In this document: positions 18,424-26,587 of the stretch, one piece after another
How positions within the stretch are numbered: the stretch's first letter is position 1
How the letters are laid out: every line of letters begins with the position of its first letter
Origin: Alphaproteobacteria bacterium
GTDB lineage: Bacteria > Pseudomonadota > Alphaproteobacteria > Micavibrionales > Micavibrionaceae
Direction: 5' to 3'
DNA length: 64,000 nt
NCBI GenBank assembly: GCA_018000295.1
Contig: JAGNKE010000007.1
Location: forward strand, 38,886-102,885
The notes under the pieces: generated by a model
Database searches by the model: none
What the model was told of the DNA's origin: nothing
The model's input: only the letters and a program-made list of their open reading frames with translations
Program-made: the position numbers and the translations under genes

Positions 18424-19260
18424 CTAGTTGTGATTTAGACCATGAGGAGACCGCGAAAGAAGAGTTTTTTTCCAGTGGGTTTCTCTACTCTCCAACTCTT
18501 TATTTGAATTATGGATATCGGCTATTTCAAGAATAGAAAAGCGAAATGATTGTGTTCGATCAAAGCCCCCTGCTTCTTTTAGAAGTGCTTTAAGCTCTTT
18601 AGTATCTCCATGTCCGTCTTTCGCATAATCGCACCAACGCTGCCACAACCCACCGATTCCTGTCGCACTTCCGACATACAACATTCCGCTTTTGTGATCG
18701 GAGATAAGGTAGACACCGGCGATTTTCGACAGCGCTATTCGCCAAGAATCAGGTGCGTGACGGATAATCAGTTGTAGTTGGGAAAAAGTAAGATCAACAT
18801 GCCGAAACCCCGGAAAATCAGGAATACTGAGACGTTTAAGTAATAATTCTTCAACCTCAATTTCATTTATATATTTTTCTGCATATAAATAAGGACTGCG
18901 TGAGGGTCTTTCAAACCTCACGACCAAACGTCCAGAGAGAGGGCTGTATTCCGTTAATTCCTCTAGATTATAGTAAAATAACGTTTTTTCGTCCTTATGT
19001 ATCTCGTCATACCCGTGAGACCTAAACATTCCCGCAAAAAGCCATCGATGATCACCCGGCATTTTTATGAGGGACATTACGAAGTCTCGTTCAAAGTTGC
19101 GCCTATTTTGCCAGCGTTGCCATTCATCGAAACGCCCTTCGTGGTATATATCCAAGAGATCCATGGAATCATTTTCCCCACTTGAAGCAAGGTGAATTTT
19201 GGTTCTCTTAGCGTCAATAGGTCCACCTACTGCATTTAGAATGTCCAGCGCTTTTATCAT
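18424..19260 (-). CDS. GIY-YIG nuclease-domain protein
   Basis: A 278-residue protein of mixed charge with a C-terminal GIY-YIG domain (about 180-275). It shows AGVYLISDHKSGMLYVGSATG, a conserved Arg in LWQRWCDYAKDGHG, and a late Glu in ELESRETHWKKTLL. The N-terminal about 175 residues are unfamiliar and may bind the target. GIY-YIG domains cut DNA in mobile elements, restriction systems and repair. The gene stands alone and is somewhat AT-richer than its neighbours, which hints at acquisition. The start is the ATG at 19260; a TTG at 19275 is possible. Confidence 0.75.
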   Translation of the reverse strand: MIKALDILNAVGGPIDAKRTKIHLASSGENDSMDLLDIYHEGRFDEWQRWQNRRNFERDFVMSLIKMPGDHRWLFAGMFRSHGYDEIHKDEKTLFYYNLEELTEYSPLSGRLVVRFERPSRSPYLYAEKYINEIEVEELLLKRLSIPDFPGFRHVDLTFSQLQLIIRHAPDSWRIALSKIAGVYLISDHKSGMLYVGSATGIGGLWQRWCDYAKDGHGDTKELKALLKEAGGFDRTQSFRFSILEIADIHNSNKELESRETHWKKTLLSRSPHGLNHN

Positions 19261-19440
19261 CAAAATTTGGCCCAAATAAAAGAACGAACTGTTCTATCCT
19301 TTCTACCTGATTTTTAATCTAATCCTAAAAGGAATTTAATAACTACGCTAAGACCGCTACGAGAGAAGACAAGACGCAAGCATGATGAGAGTCATATTTG
19401 TATTAGGGCAGAACCTATAATGCTGCAAAGCAGCAACTTT

Positions 19441-19473
19441 ATAATATTTCCCCAAAATTATAGGAAATATTAT
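19441..19473. repeat. Perfect 11-bp inverted repeat upstream of phaZ
   Basis: ATAATATTTCC (19441-19451) and GGAAATATTAT (19463-19473) flank an 11-base AT-rich spacer. The repeat abuts the -35 element at 19474, a normal place for an operator, though it could also be a hairpin ending another transcript. A smaller GCTGC-AAA-GCAGC hairpin lies just upstream. Confidence 0.5.
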
Positions 19474-19501
19474 TTGTCATTCGGACCGTTCATCGTATTA
19501 T
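19474..19501 (+). promoter_or_regulatory. Candidate phaZ promoter
   Basis: TTGTCA (19474-19479) and TATTAT (19496-19501) are separated by 16 bases, 50 bases before the phaZ start codon and directly after the inverted repeat at 19441-19473. Confidence 0.45.
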
Positions 19502-19551
19502 ACTGATAAACGCAAGGACGTTGAGTCAAAAACTGTATCAGGGGTGTGCGT

Positions 19552-21138
19552 ATGGTATTGCCGTTCGAGAGTGCGCGTGATTCGGCTTATTCACCGGAAA
19601 AAACACCAGTTCACGCTCTGCGCGGCGTGGCCTATCAGGTCGAGGAGGTCACCCGCCAATGGGGTCACGCGATGGCCACAACCGCCCGCTTCGCCTTCGG
19701 CAACCCGTTCAACCCGGTAGCGCACACCATGCCGATGCGCGTGACGCAGGGCTATATCGAGTTTCTCGAACATCTCACAGACCCGCACAGGAAGCATGAA
19801 TTCGATTTTTCCATCTCCGACGCGGAGCGCAAGACTGACATCGCCGAGGAAACAGGTATACCCGCTGCCAATATCAATCCGCGCACGATCAACGAGGAGC
19901 CGATGGACGTCCAGATTGAAATCATTGATGATCTGCCCTTCGGCCGCCTCAAGCATTTCAATATCGTCGACGGCGAAGGCCAGACGCACGATACCCCGCG
20001 CCCGCCGCTTCTCATCATCGCGCCCATGTCTGGCCACTTCGACACGCTCCTGACGGGCACGGTCTACCGCCTCATGCACGATTACGACGTCTACATCACT
20101 GACTGGACGGATGTGAAGGACGTGCCGCTGGAAGCCGGAAAATTCGACCTTAACGATTATATATCCTATCTCAAGGACCAGTGGCTCCCGCTGATCAACG
20201 CGCGCCACCAGCCTCCGAATGCAAGGGAAACCCGCCCGACTGTCCACACGCTGGCCGTATGCCAGCCCGGCGTGCCGCTTTTTGCAGCGACGTCCATGAT
20301 GGCCGAAGACGGCAGCCCCGATACGCCGCTGAGCATGACTCTTATGGGCAGCCCGATTGATACACGCAAAAGCCCCACCAAGGTCAACGACACGGCAACC
20401 GAGCGCCCCTACGGATGGTTCGAGGAAAACGCGATCTCCGAAGTCCCGCTGGGCTATCCCGGCGCGGGTCGTATGTATTATTCCGGCTTCGGCCAGCTCT
20501 TCGGATTCATGATGATGAACGCCGACACCCACAACCACGCCTATCAGGAAATGGCCACGGGCTTCACCTTCGCTCCCTGGAACGAGGCCATGGAAAAAAT
20601 GCATTTCGATCAACTGACGGTCGGCAGTCATGATACCGCCTTGCGCCGCAGGGACTTCTACAAGGAATACCGCACCGTCATGGATATGTCGGCTCCCTAC
20701 TATTTGCAAACGATCAAAACGGTCTTTCAGGAGCATCATCTGCCGCGCGGAATCTTTGAATACGAAGATCCGGCCACGGGTGAAAAGCGTACCGTCGATC
20801 CGTCCTATATCGACCGCACGGGCCTGATGACGATCGAGGGCGAAAAAGACGACATTACAGGCGCAGGCCAGACCTACGCGGCGCACGATCTCGCAACGAA
20901 TATACCGCACACCATGCGCCACCGCCGGCAGCAGGCAGGCGTGGGGCATTATGGTCTCTTTAACGGCAAATCCTGGCGCCGGGAAATCGCCCCGGACATG
21001 ATCGCCTTCACCCGCCGCATCGACCAGATCAACGGCCTGAATTACCCACTGCGTCTGGAAACCGAGCGCTCTCTCAAACTGGCGGGGCTTTGGCATGACG
21101 AACGTGCCCCTTCTGTATCCATCGACCCGCAAGCCTAA
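19552..21138 (+). CDS. phaZ: Intracellular polyhydroxyalkanoate depolymerase
   Basis: 528 residues. It is an intracellular PhaZ that mobilises stored polyhydroxybutyrate. The nucleophile is Cys237 in VHTLAVCQPGVPLFAA, the hallmark of the amorphous-granule depolymerases that use Cys in place of Ser. Asp433/434 (IEGEKDDITG) and His466 (AGVGHYGLFNG) complete the triad. The C-terminal PHB_depo_C-type domain is intact. The ATG at 19552 is preferred over a GTG six bases earlier because AGGGG is correctly spaced only for the ATG. No synthase or phasin gene lies nearby, so the organism must carry them elsewhere if it makes PHB. Control may involve the inverted repeat upstream. Confidence 0.93.
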   Translation: MVLPFESARDSAYSPEKTPVHALRGVAYQVEEVTRQWGHAMATTARFAFGNPFNPVAHTMPMRVTQGYIEFLEHLTDPHRKHEFDFSISDAERKTDIAEETGIPAANINPRTINEEPMDVQIEIIDDLPFGRLKHFNIVDGEGQTHDTPRPPLLIIAPMSGHFDTLLTGTVYRLMHDYDVYITDWTDVKDVPLEAGKFDLNDYISYLKDQWLPLINARHQPPNARETRPTVHTLAVCQPGVPLFAATSMMAEDGSPDTPLSMTLMGSPIDTRKSPTKVNDTATERPYGWFEENAISEVPLGYPGAGRMYYSGFGQLFGFMMMNADTHNHAYQEMATGFTFAPWNEAMEKMHFDQLTVGSHDTALRRRDFYKEYRTVMDMSAPYYLQTIKTVFQEHHLPRGIFEYEDPATGEKRTVDPSYIDRTGLMTIEGEKDDITGAGQTYAAHDLATNIPHTMRHRRQQAGVGHYGLFNGKSWRREIAPDMIAFTRRIDQINGLNYPLRLETERSLKLAGLWHDERAPSVSIDPQA

Positions 21139-21208
21139 ACAAATAAGGCTTGATTTTAGAGTGTGAGGGAGGGTGGCATGATGAATGACTTCGCGTTAAA
21201 CTCCTCAC

Positions 21209-22579
21209 ATGAAAAAAACGCTCATAGTCCTGTTCATGATCCTCTCGACGCCTGTCTTTCTGGGCGGTGCGGCGATGATCCTCGTGCCGTGGAAAACATT
21301 CCTTTCCGATTATCTGTCCAAGGAACTGCAGGCCAACGGACTTCAGAACGCAACGCTCTCAGTTGACTCCTTCGGCTGGAACGAGGCTCGCATAAAAAAC
21401 CTCACTTTCGGCGATACCGAAGACCCGCTCACCATCCCCGAACTCACCGCGCACTATGATGTAAAGGAGCTTCAGGAAGGCAAACTGCAAACCCTGTCCA
21501 TCAGCGGCATGAAGCTGACGGTCTCGAAGGATGAAAGCGGCTGGGCGCTGGAGGGGTGGCCAAATCCGGCGGAACAAAAACCCGTACCGTTTATCCCGCC
21601 GCTCAAAGAAACCTATAAGGACAAAATCCCCGCCCAGAGTGTGAGCCTTGAAGACGGAGCCTTGACGGTCAAGACGCCCGACGGGATGCTGACCCTGCCG
21701 TTGTCGGGCCAATGGCAAAAAAGCGAAAAGCCCGATTTTAAACTCAACGAAGCGCCTTTGAATTACGAAGGCAAGGGCGTCAAACTCTCCGGCCTGCTCG
21801 AAGCCTCCGCGTCTCTCAATGCTGAAAAGAAAAAGTGGGAGGGCTCATGGAGTCTCAAAAAGCTGAACATCCGGCAGGAGGACGCGCAGGAGGATATCCC
21901 GCCAGCCGATCTCTCCGGCACCTTGTCCGCCGATGAACAGACCCTGACTGTAGACGGAAAAATCGGCGGCGAAAACAAGGCCTATAAAGGCACATTCCGC
22001 TATACATTTCCCTTCGCCACGCCGGAGAAGGCCGCGCTGACCCTGACAGATTTCTCCATGCCCTGGCAGGAGGGAACCCTTTCGACAAAAAACATGAACA
22101 TCCCCCTCTCCGGCAATAAGCCCTATACGCTGGACCTCAAAATCTCCAAAGCCTCCATTCCTAAACTCATGCAGGAATTCACGGGCGAATACGTGAAGGG
22201 CACAGGCACGATTTCCGGCTCCTTCCCCCTGAAAATCGGGCAGGACGGCAAAATAACTGTCGGAAAAGGCACGTTGATTGCCGACGAACCCGGCCAGCTC
22301 TCCATGCCGCCCGAAGCCATTCCCGGCGAAGGGGCGCAGATGCAGCTCACCCGCGATATCCTCCAGCAATTCAATTACAAGCTCCTGAGCCTCACCACGG
22401 AACAGGATAAAAAAGGCCTGGCGGTCCTCCTGAGGCTGGAAGGAAATAATCCGAAGGTTGAGAACGGCCGCCCCGTAATATTGAATATCAGGCTGACCGG
22501 AGACCTGCTGGACTTTATCACCAGCAGTGCTATAGTTCTGACCAGCCCGCAGACCCTTATCAAACAGGGAAACAAATGA
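21209..22579 (+). CDS. ydbH: YdbH-family intermembrane phospholipid transport protein
   Basis: A 456-residue protein with an N-terminal membrane helix (about 3-27) followed by a long beta-rich AsmA-like body. The C-terminal block, with KGTGTISGSFPLKIG, LIADEPGQLSM, LSLTTEQDKKG and GRPVILNIRLTGDL, matches the YdbH end domain. YdbH, like TamB and YhdP, is thought to form a hydrophobic bridge that carries phospholipid to the outer membrane. It is shorter than the E. coli protein (about 880 residues), so the groove would be shorter. A strong GAGGGAGGG (21165-21173) lies about 35 bases upstream and serves an ATG in another frame. ynbE and ydbL follow directly. Confidence 0.82.
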   Translation: MKKTLIVLFMILSTPVFLGGAAMILVPWKTFLSDYLSKELQANGLQNATLSVDSFGWNEARIKNLTFGDTEDPLTIPELTAHYDVKELQEGKLQTLSISGMKLTVSKDESGWALEGWPNPAEQKPVPFIPPLKETYKDKIPAQSVSLEDGALTVKTPDGMLTLPLSGQWQKSEKPDFKLNEAPLNYEGKGVKLSGLLEASASLNAEKKKWEGSWSLKKLNIRQEDAQEDIPPADLSGTLSADEQTLTVDGKIGGENKAYKGTFRYTFPFATPEKAALTLTDFSMPWQEGTLSTKNMNIPLSGNKPYTLDLKISKASIPKLMQEFTGEYVKGTGTISGSFPLKIGQDGKITVGKGTLIADEPGQLSMPPEAIPGEGAQMQLTRDILQQFNYKLLSLTTEQDKKGLAVLLRLEGNNPKVENGRPVILNIRLTGDLLDFITSSAIVLTSPQTLIKQGNK

Positions 22580-22761
22580 AAAAGATAGTTTTGATACCCC
22601 TTTCGGTTCTTCTTCTGCCCGCCTGCACCCCGACGGTGAAGGTTGAGGCGCCCGACAAGCCGATCGAGATCAACATGAACGTGAACATCGAACACCATGT
22701 GAAGGTGGAGATCCAGCGCGACGTAAAAGACGCGATCAACAAAAACGAAGACATTTTCTAG
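22576..22761 (+). CDS. ynbE: YnbE-family outer-membrane lipoprotein
   Basis: A 61-residue lipoprotein whose lipobox LLLLPAC places the modified Cys near residue 17. The mature part, with PTVKVEAPDKPIEINMNVNI, is typical of YnbE. In E. coli YnbE multimerises and docks onto YdbH to complete the bridge at the outer membrane. Its ATG overlaps the ydbH stop (ATGA), so the two are coupled. Confidence 0.88.
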   Translation: MKKIVLIPLSVLLLPACTPTVKVEAPDKPIEINMNVNIEHHVKVEIQRDVKDAINKNEDIF

Positions 22762-22775
22762 TGTAGGAGAAAAAC

Positions 22776-23102
22776 ATGAAAGCAAGATTTTTCGCCCTGA
22801 TCCTTCCGGTCTTTATTCTCATCGCGCTTCCCGCCTCGGCGCTGGACCTTCAATCCGCGCGTGATCGTGGATACGTTGGGGAGCAGCGCGATGGCTATGT
22901 CGGCATCGTGAAGGACTCGCCCGGCGTTGCCGAATTGGTGAGTGATATCAACGCCAAGCGCAAGCGGGAGTATCAGAAAATCTCCGACAAGAACGGCGAG
23001 CCCGTGAATGTGGTGGCCAGCGTCGCCGCTGAAACCATTATCGGCAAGCTCAAGCCCGGTCATTATTACCAGGGTCCGGATGGCAGTTGGAAGCAGAAAT
23101 AA
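22776..23102 (+). CDS. ydbL: YdbL-family periplasmic protein (DUF1318)
   Basis: A 108-residue exported protein: a signal peptide ending in ASA (about 1-22), then LDLQSARDRGYVGEQRDGYVG and VNAKR-like INAKRKREYQKISDKNG, the DUF1318 pattern. YdbL is encoded with YdbH/YnbE in many Proteobacteria and is proposed to limit excessive YnbE multimerisation. It starts 14 bases after ynbE, with AGGAG upstream, and is followed by a terminator that ends the operon. Confidence 0.88.
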   Translation: MKARFFALILPVFILIALPASALDLQSARDRGYVGEQRDGYVGIVKDSPGVAELVSDINAKRKREYQKISDKNGEPVNVVASVAAETIIGKLKPGHYYQGPDGSWKQK

Positions 23103-23116
23103 AGGCTCCGAATAAC

Positions 23117-23152
23117 GAAAACCCACCAGAACTCAGGCGGGTTTTCTCTTTT
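23117..23152 (+). terminator. Terminator of the ydbH-ynbE-ydbL operon
   Basis: GAAAACCCACC and GGCGGGTTTTC form an 11-bp stem with one mismatch, followed by TCTTTTTT. Confidence 0.85.
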
Positions 23153-23222
23153 TTCTTGCGTTGGGCTTTAAGGTTCGTTTAATCTTTAACCATCAAGTAA
23201 CAACAATAAAAAGGGGTATTCA

Positions 23223-23633
23223 ATGGGCGACAGTTTAAGAACGGAATTCGGATTTTCCCACGGTGAATGGGAAAGCAAGAGGGGTTCAGCCGCCGTAACC
23301 ATCGAAGGCGGCGGGGCGATCCCCAACCGCATGGCTCTTGATATGATCGCGGCCTCCATGCTGGAAATGGGTGTCGGCGGAAAGATGAGAAAGGACGGCG
23401 TCGTGAATTTCACGATCGACTCAGGCGTCCAGAATTGGAGAACCGGTCCAGATGGCCAGCTTCAGGATGCGGGGATGACTGGATACAGAGTCTCTGCAGA
23501 ACGCTATGAAGGCAATTCCAACGCCGACTATGTTGGCCGGATTGAGCAGGTCGAAAGGGGTCGTATCGTAGACGTGGACTACTTCTCCGCGAATGTCGAA
23601 CAGGCGACAAAACCTTTACCTTTAAAAATGTAA
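23223..23633 (+). CDS. Hypothetical protein
   Basis: A 136-residue soluble protein of unknown family, rich in Gly and charged residues (AAVTIEGGGAIPNRMALDMIAAS; YRVSAERYEGNSNADYVGR). No signal peptide or membrane helix is seen. AAGGGG is well placed before the ATG, and the gene has its own terminators on both sides, so it looks like an expressed single-gene unit. Confidence 0.6.
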   Translation: MGDSLRTEFGFSHGEWESKRGSAAVTIEGGGAIPNRMALDMIAASMLEMGVGGKMRKDGVVNFTIDSGVQNWRTGPDGQLQDAGMTGYRVSAERYEGNSNADYVGRIEQVERGRIVDVDYFSANVEQATKPLPLKM

Positions 23634-23655
23634 GCAAGATGCTATACGGAACCTC

Positions 23656-23690
23656 AAACCCGCCAAAATTCTGGCGGGTTTTTGCTTTTT
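23656..23690 (+). terminator. Rho-independent terminator
   Basis: A 10-bp stem AAACCCGCCA/TGGCGGGTTT followed by TT, a G-C break and a T run, 23 bases after the hypothetical gene. Confidence 0.9.
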
Positions 23691-23762
23691 TAAAGTCCTA
23701 TAAATATTGGCAAACGCGCCCCGTGACTGTTAAAATGACTCCTTAGACACAAAGAAGCGGCT

Positions 23763-25052
23763 ATGAGTGAACCTGCAGCAAACGCCAACAGCATCACCCT
23801 CGATCAGATTGAGGCGCGCATGGTTGACCCCTCCATCATTCGCAAGATGGTGCGGGGATACTTCGAGCGCGTCAGCAAGGATCCGCCGCAGATCGACCAG
23901 AACATCCTCACAATTTCCTGTATCGATTCCCGCCTGCCTCCCGCCCGCGTGTTGGGACAGGGACACGGACAGGCTTATGCGATCCAGACCGTGGCCAACG
24001 TCGTGCCGCGCTTCGATCCGGGCGTATCTCTTCAGGATCAATCCATAGAAGTGGCCGCAGGCATCCAGTACGCCGTCGATCATGTCGGCGTGAAGGAGAT
24101 CATCATTCTCGGCCATACCGATTGTGGCGGCGCGGAAGCGCGGGTTATTCAGGATTCCAGCATGACCAGTGTCAACAGGTGGATGAGCCATGTCTGCACC
24201 CACCACGACCATCTGCACGCGCAGGGAAGCATTTCCATTCCGATGCTCAGGCTGCAGCACCCGCAGGCTTACGAAGCCTTGCGCCGGGTTTCCGAGCGCG
24301 AGGGGCTGACCACAGGCCTGAAAAACATTCAGGATATGCCTTTTGTAGCGCAAGCTGTAAAAAGAACACGCCTGTCACTCGCGGCTCTGATGTGCGAGAT
24401 GCAGGAAGGACGGCTGGAACTAATCGACGGCGATATCCCCGCCTTCAAGGCCTCGGCAGAGCTTATCCGGCGTTTTCAGACCTTCAAGGAGGAGGCATGG
24501 GGCCAGGACGGCTATATGCATGATCTTGTGGCCAACGGCCAGCGTCCGAAGGCGTTGATTGTCACCGGAATTAGCCCCTACATCGCGCCGGAAAATGTGT
24601 TCGGCATCGAACCCGGCGATTCTTTCGTTCATCGCCGTCTCGGCGGCCATTACCAGCGTCGTGAGAAGTCGGACGGTCTGGACGCCACCATCGAATTCGC
24701 CGTTGCGGTCAAGCAGGTGGAATCGCTCGTCTTCGTCGGCCACCGTCACGACGTCAATCAGGACTACGCCGAAGGCAAGATGGATAGGCATTCTCTGGTC
24801 TCGGGATTTTTGGAAAAATGCGTCCCCGATATCCGCCAGCAAAGATTGGCCGGAATGAACCCCGACGATATGCACGAACAAAACCTCCGCACGACCTATT
24901 TCAACGCCCTCAAGCACCCCACAGTTGAGCAGGCGGTCAGGGACAAGAAACTCTCGATTGCACTCGTTCTCGTGGATTACGAAAACAAAAGCATGGAATT
25001 CTACGACCCCCAGAACAACGAATTCCGCGAAGTCATACCCCCGTCCTTCTAG
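23763..25052 (+). CDS. Tandem beta-carbonic-anhydrase-like protein
   Basis: 429 residues, about twice a normal beta-carbonic anhydrase. The first half keeps every zinc-site residue: Cys53-x-Asp55-x-Arg57 in SCIDSR, and His118-x-x-Cys121 in GHTDCGG. The second half (about 262-425) repeats the fold: ALIVTGISPYIAPENVFGIEPGD aligns with the first CIDSR strand and SLVFVGHRHD with the GHTDCGG strand. There the first Cys, Asp and second Cys are replaced and only His327 remains. The product probably hydrates CO2 with one active half and one structural or regulatory half. No transporter partner lies next to it; a retron follows 48 bases downstream. Confidence 0.85.
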   Translation: MSEPAANANSITLDQIEARMVDPSIIRKMVRGYFERVSKDPPQIDQNILTISCIDSRLPPARVLGQGHGQAYAIQTVANVVPRFDPGVSLQDQSIEVAAGIQYAVDHVGVKEIIILGHTDCGGAEARVIQDSSMTSVNRWMSHVCTHHDHLHAQGSISIPMLRLQHPQAYEALRRVSEREGLTTGLKNIQDMPFVAQAVKRTRLSLAALMCEMQEGRLELIDGDIPAFKASAELIRRFQTFKEEAWGQDGYMHDLVANGQRPKALIVTGISPYIAPENVFGIEPGDSFVHRRLGGHYQRREKSDGLDATIEFAVAVKQVESLVFVGHRHDVNQDYAEGKMDRHSLVSGFLEKCVPDIRQQRLAGMNPDDMHEQNLRTTYFNALKHPTVEQAVRDKKLSIALVLVDYENKSMEFYDPQNNEFREVIPPSF

Positions 25053-25100
25053 ACGAATATTCTGGCGCCTCTTTTCCCTTTCCGCTAACCTCTCCCTCAC

Positions 25101-25268
25101 GTGGTCGGCGGCGCGAGAAGGTTCCTGAAATAAGCAGGTCTTGTCGCAGGAACTCTGCGGGGCATCCCCGCGGAATGATTTTAATGTAACCATATCGTCG
25201 CCTTACCCCAACTACGCTACGCGTAGTTATCGTAAAGGCAAAACCGGACGGGTCGCGCCGTCGGCCGC
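25101..25268 (+). ncRNA. Retron msr-msd RNA
   Basis: A 168-base structured RNA immediately before a retron-type reverse transcriptase. The ends 25101-25116 and 25253-25268 pair over 16 bp without a mismatch (three G-U), as retron a1/a2 do. Inside, two msr-type hairpins are seen: GTTCCTG/CAGGAAC (25121-25127/25147-25153) and CTGCGGGG/CCCCGCGG (25155-25162/25166-25173). A long msd-type hairpin follows, 25200-25239, with an inner perfect stem AACTACGC/GCGTAGTT. By analogy the priming guanosine would be G25117, the first base after a1. The limits and G25117 are inferred from pairing, not from data. Confidence 0.85.
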
Positions 25269-25276
25269 AGTTTTAA

Positions 25277-26587
25277 ATGGTAGGGATTTCCGTGTCTAAT
25301 CTAGCACAGACCTCGCGCCTGCTGGCGGCTTCGATCATCGGCGGTCCTTGGGAAACCGGGCCGCTCGCCCGCCGTATCGCCCACGCCATCAACCTGCGTG
25401 GTTTGAACCCCGAACGTCTGGCGCTTGCCCTTGTCCGTCGCTTCGGTAAGGGCAAAACACCCGCCCTGAAGGACTTGGCCGCCGCCATTGCGGCGAATAC
25501 GCATTTTACCGTCTGCTTTGAAAATACCGGAAGACCCGCATGGTTCCGCATGGGCGTCGAGCCGCCGCAAATGACCAAACCGCCCGCCAATCTGGTCACC
25601 TTCCCGTTGCCCGCGATAGAAACCGCGAAAGACCTCTGCGCGTGGCTGGGGGTAGACCTGAACGCGCTGGAATGGTTGGCCGATACCCGCCGCCGGCAAA
25701 AACACGCCAGGGATTTCCGGCTCGTGAATTACAGCTACATCTGGAAAAAGCGCCTCGGAAAACCTCCGCGCCTGATCGAAAGCCCAAAGAGCAAGCTGAA
25801 GGCCATTCAAAGAAAAATTCTCGACGAAATCCTGAATAAAATCCCCCTTCACGAGGCCGCGCACGGCTTCTGCCGCAATCGCTCGATTATCACCCACGCG
25901 CTTCTCCATACGGAAAAGGACAGCGTGGCGTGCTTCGATCTGAAGGATTATTTCCACTCCATACCGCCCGCTCGGATCATGGCGATGTTCCGCACAATTG
26001 GCTACCCGGAGGAAGTCTCACGGCGGCTCACAAATCTCTGCATCCACATCCCCAACCCCGAATATTTGGGAAAGCCTCTGGAAACCTTGCCGTGGGCGGT
26101 CAGAAAAAAAATCCTGATCCCCCATCTGCCGCAGGGCGCGCCGACCTCCCCCGCGCTGGCGAACCTCTGCTCGTTTCATCTGGATATGCGCCTGCAAGCC
26201 TTGGCCGACTCCATGAACCTCACCTATTCGCGCTACGCCGATGACCTCACTTTTTCCGGCGGCAAAGATTTAAAGCGACGCTTTTCTTACCTGCGCGGCA
26301 CGGTGCAGGGGATAGCGCAGGACGAGGGCTTCACGATCAATCCCGAAAAAACCCGCCTGATGACGCAGGCGCAACGGCAGATCGTGACGGGCGTGGTGGT
26401 CAACAAGCGCCTAAATATTTCAAGAACGGAATACGACCGTCTGAAAGCGACGTTGCATACTTACTCAAAAAGCACTGGATTAGACGGCCTTATGAAAGCG
26501 CAACTGAGGGGAAAAGTAGAGTTTGTAAGAGCCTTGAACCAGAAGCGGGGCGAAAAACTCTTCGAACTCTGGAAAAAAATACCGTAA
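25277..26587 (+). CDS. Retron reverse transcriptase with N-terminal extension
   Basis: A 436-residue retron-type reverse transcriptase, about 100-130 longer than compact retron enzymes such as Ec86. The RT domain (about 150-430) shows HGF at 196-198, motif A FDLKDYFHSI with Asp221, QGAPTSPALANL at 286-297, catalytic YADD at 320-323, and the retron-specific VTG at 370-372. The first about 135 residues form an extra helical domain. As I recall, myxobacterial Mx65/Mx162 enzymes have a similar layout. It starts 9 bases after the a2 repeat. A GTG at 25292 with AGGGA upstream may be the real start. The enzyme would copy the adjacent RNA into msDNA; retrons are known anti-phage systems. Confidence 0.93.
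   Translation: MVGISVSNLAQTSRLLAASIIGGPWETGPLARRIAHAINLRGLNPERLALALVRRFGKGKTPALKDLAAAIAANTHFTVCFENTGRPAWFRMGVEPPQMTKPPANLVTFPLPAIETAKDLCAWLGVDLNALEWLADTRRRQKHARDFRLVNYSYIWKKRLGKPPRLIESPKSKLKAIQRKILDEILNKIPLHEAAHGFCRNRSIITHALLHTEKDSVACFDLKDYFHSIPPARIMAMFRTIGYPEEVSRRLTNLCIHIPNPEYLGKPLETLPWAVRKKILIPHLPQGAPTSPALANLCSFHLDMRLQALADSMNLTYSRYADDLTFSGGKDLKRRFSYLRGTVQGIAQDEGFTINPEKTRLMTQAQRQIVTGVVVNKRLNISRTEYDRLKATLHTYSKSTGLDGLMKAQLRGKVEFVRALNQKRGEKLFELWKKIP

Noticed and set aside
19591-21132. 513-residue minus-strand frame opposite phaZ
   Set aside because: phaZ is complete with its Cys/Asp/His triad; the opposite frame has no start signal and no recognisable domain.
21163-21366. 67-residue frame with a strong ribosome site upstream of ydbH
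   Set aside because: It overlaps ydbH in another frame and has no protein-like composition. The ribosome site is real enough to mention but does not prove a gene.
25200-25239. Simple terminator after the carbonic-anhydrase-like gene
   Set aside because: The hairpin has no T run, and it lies inside a larger structure closed by a 16-bp stem next to a reverse transcriptase, which a retron explains better.
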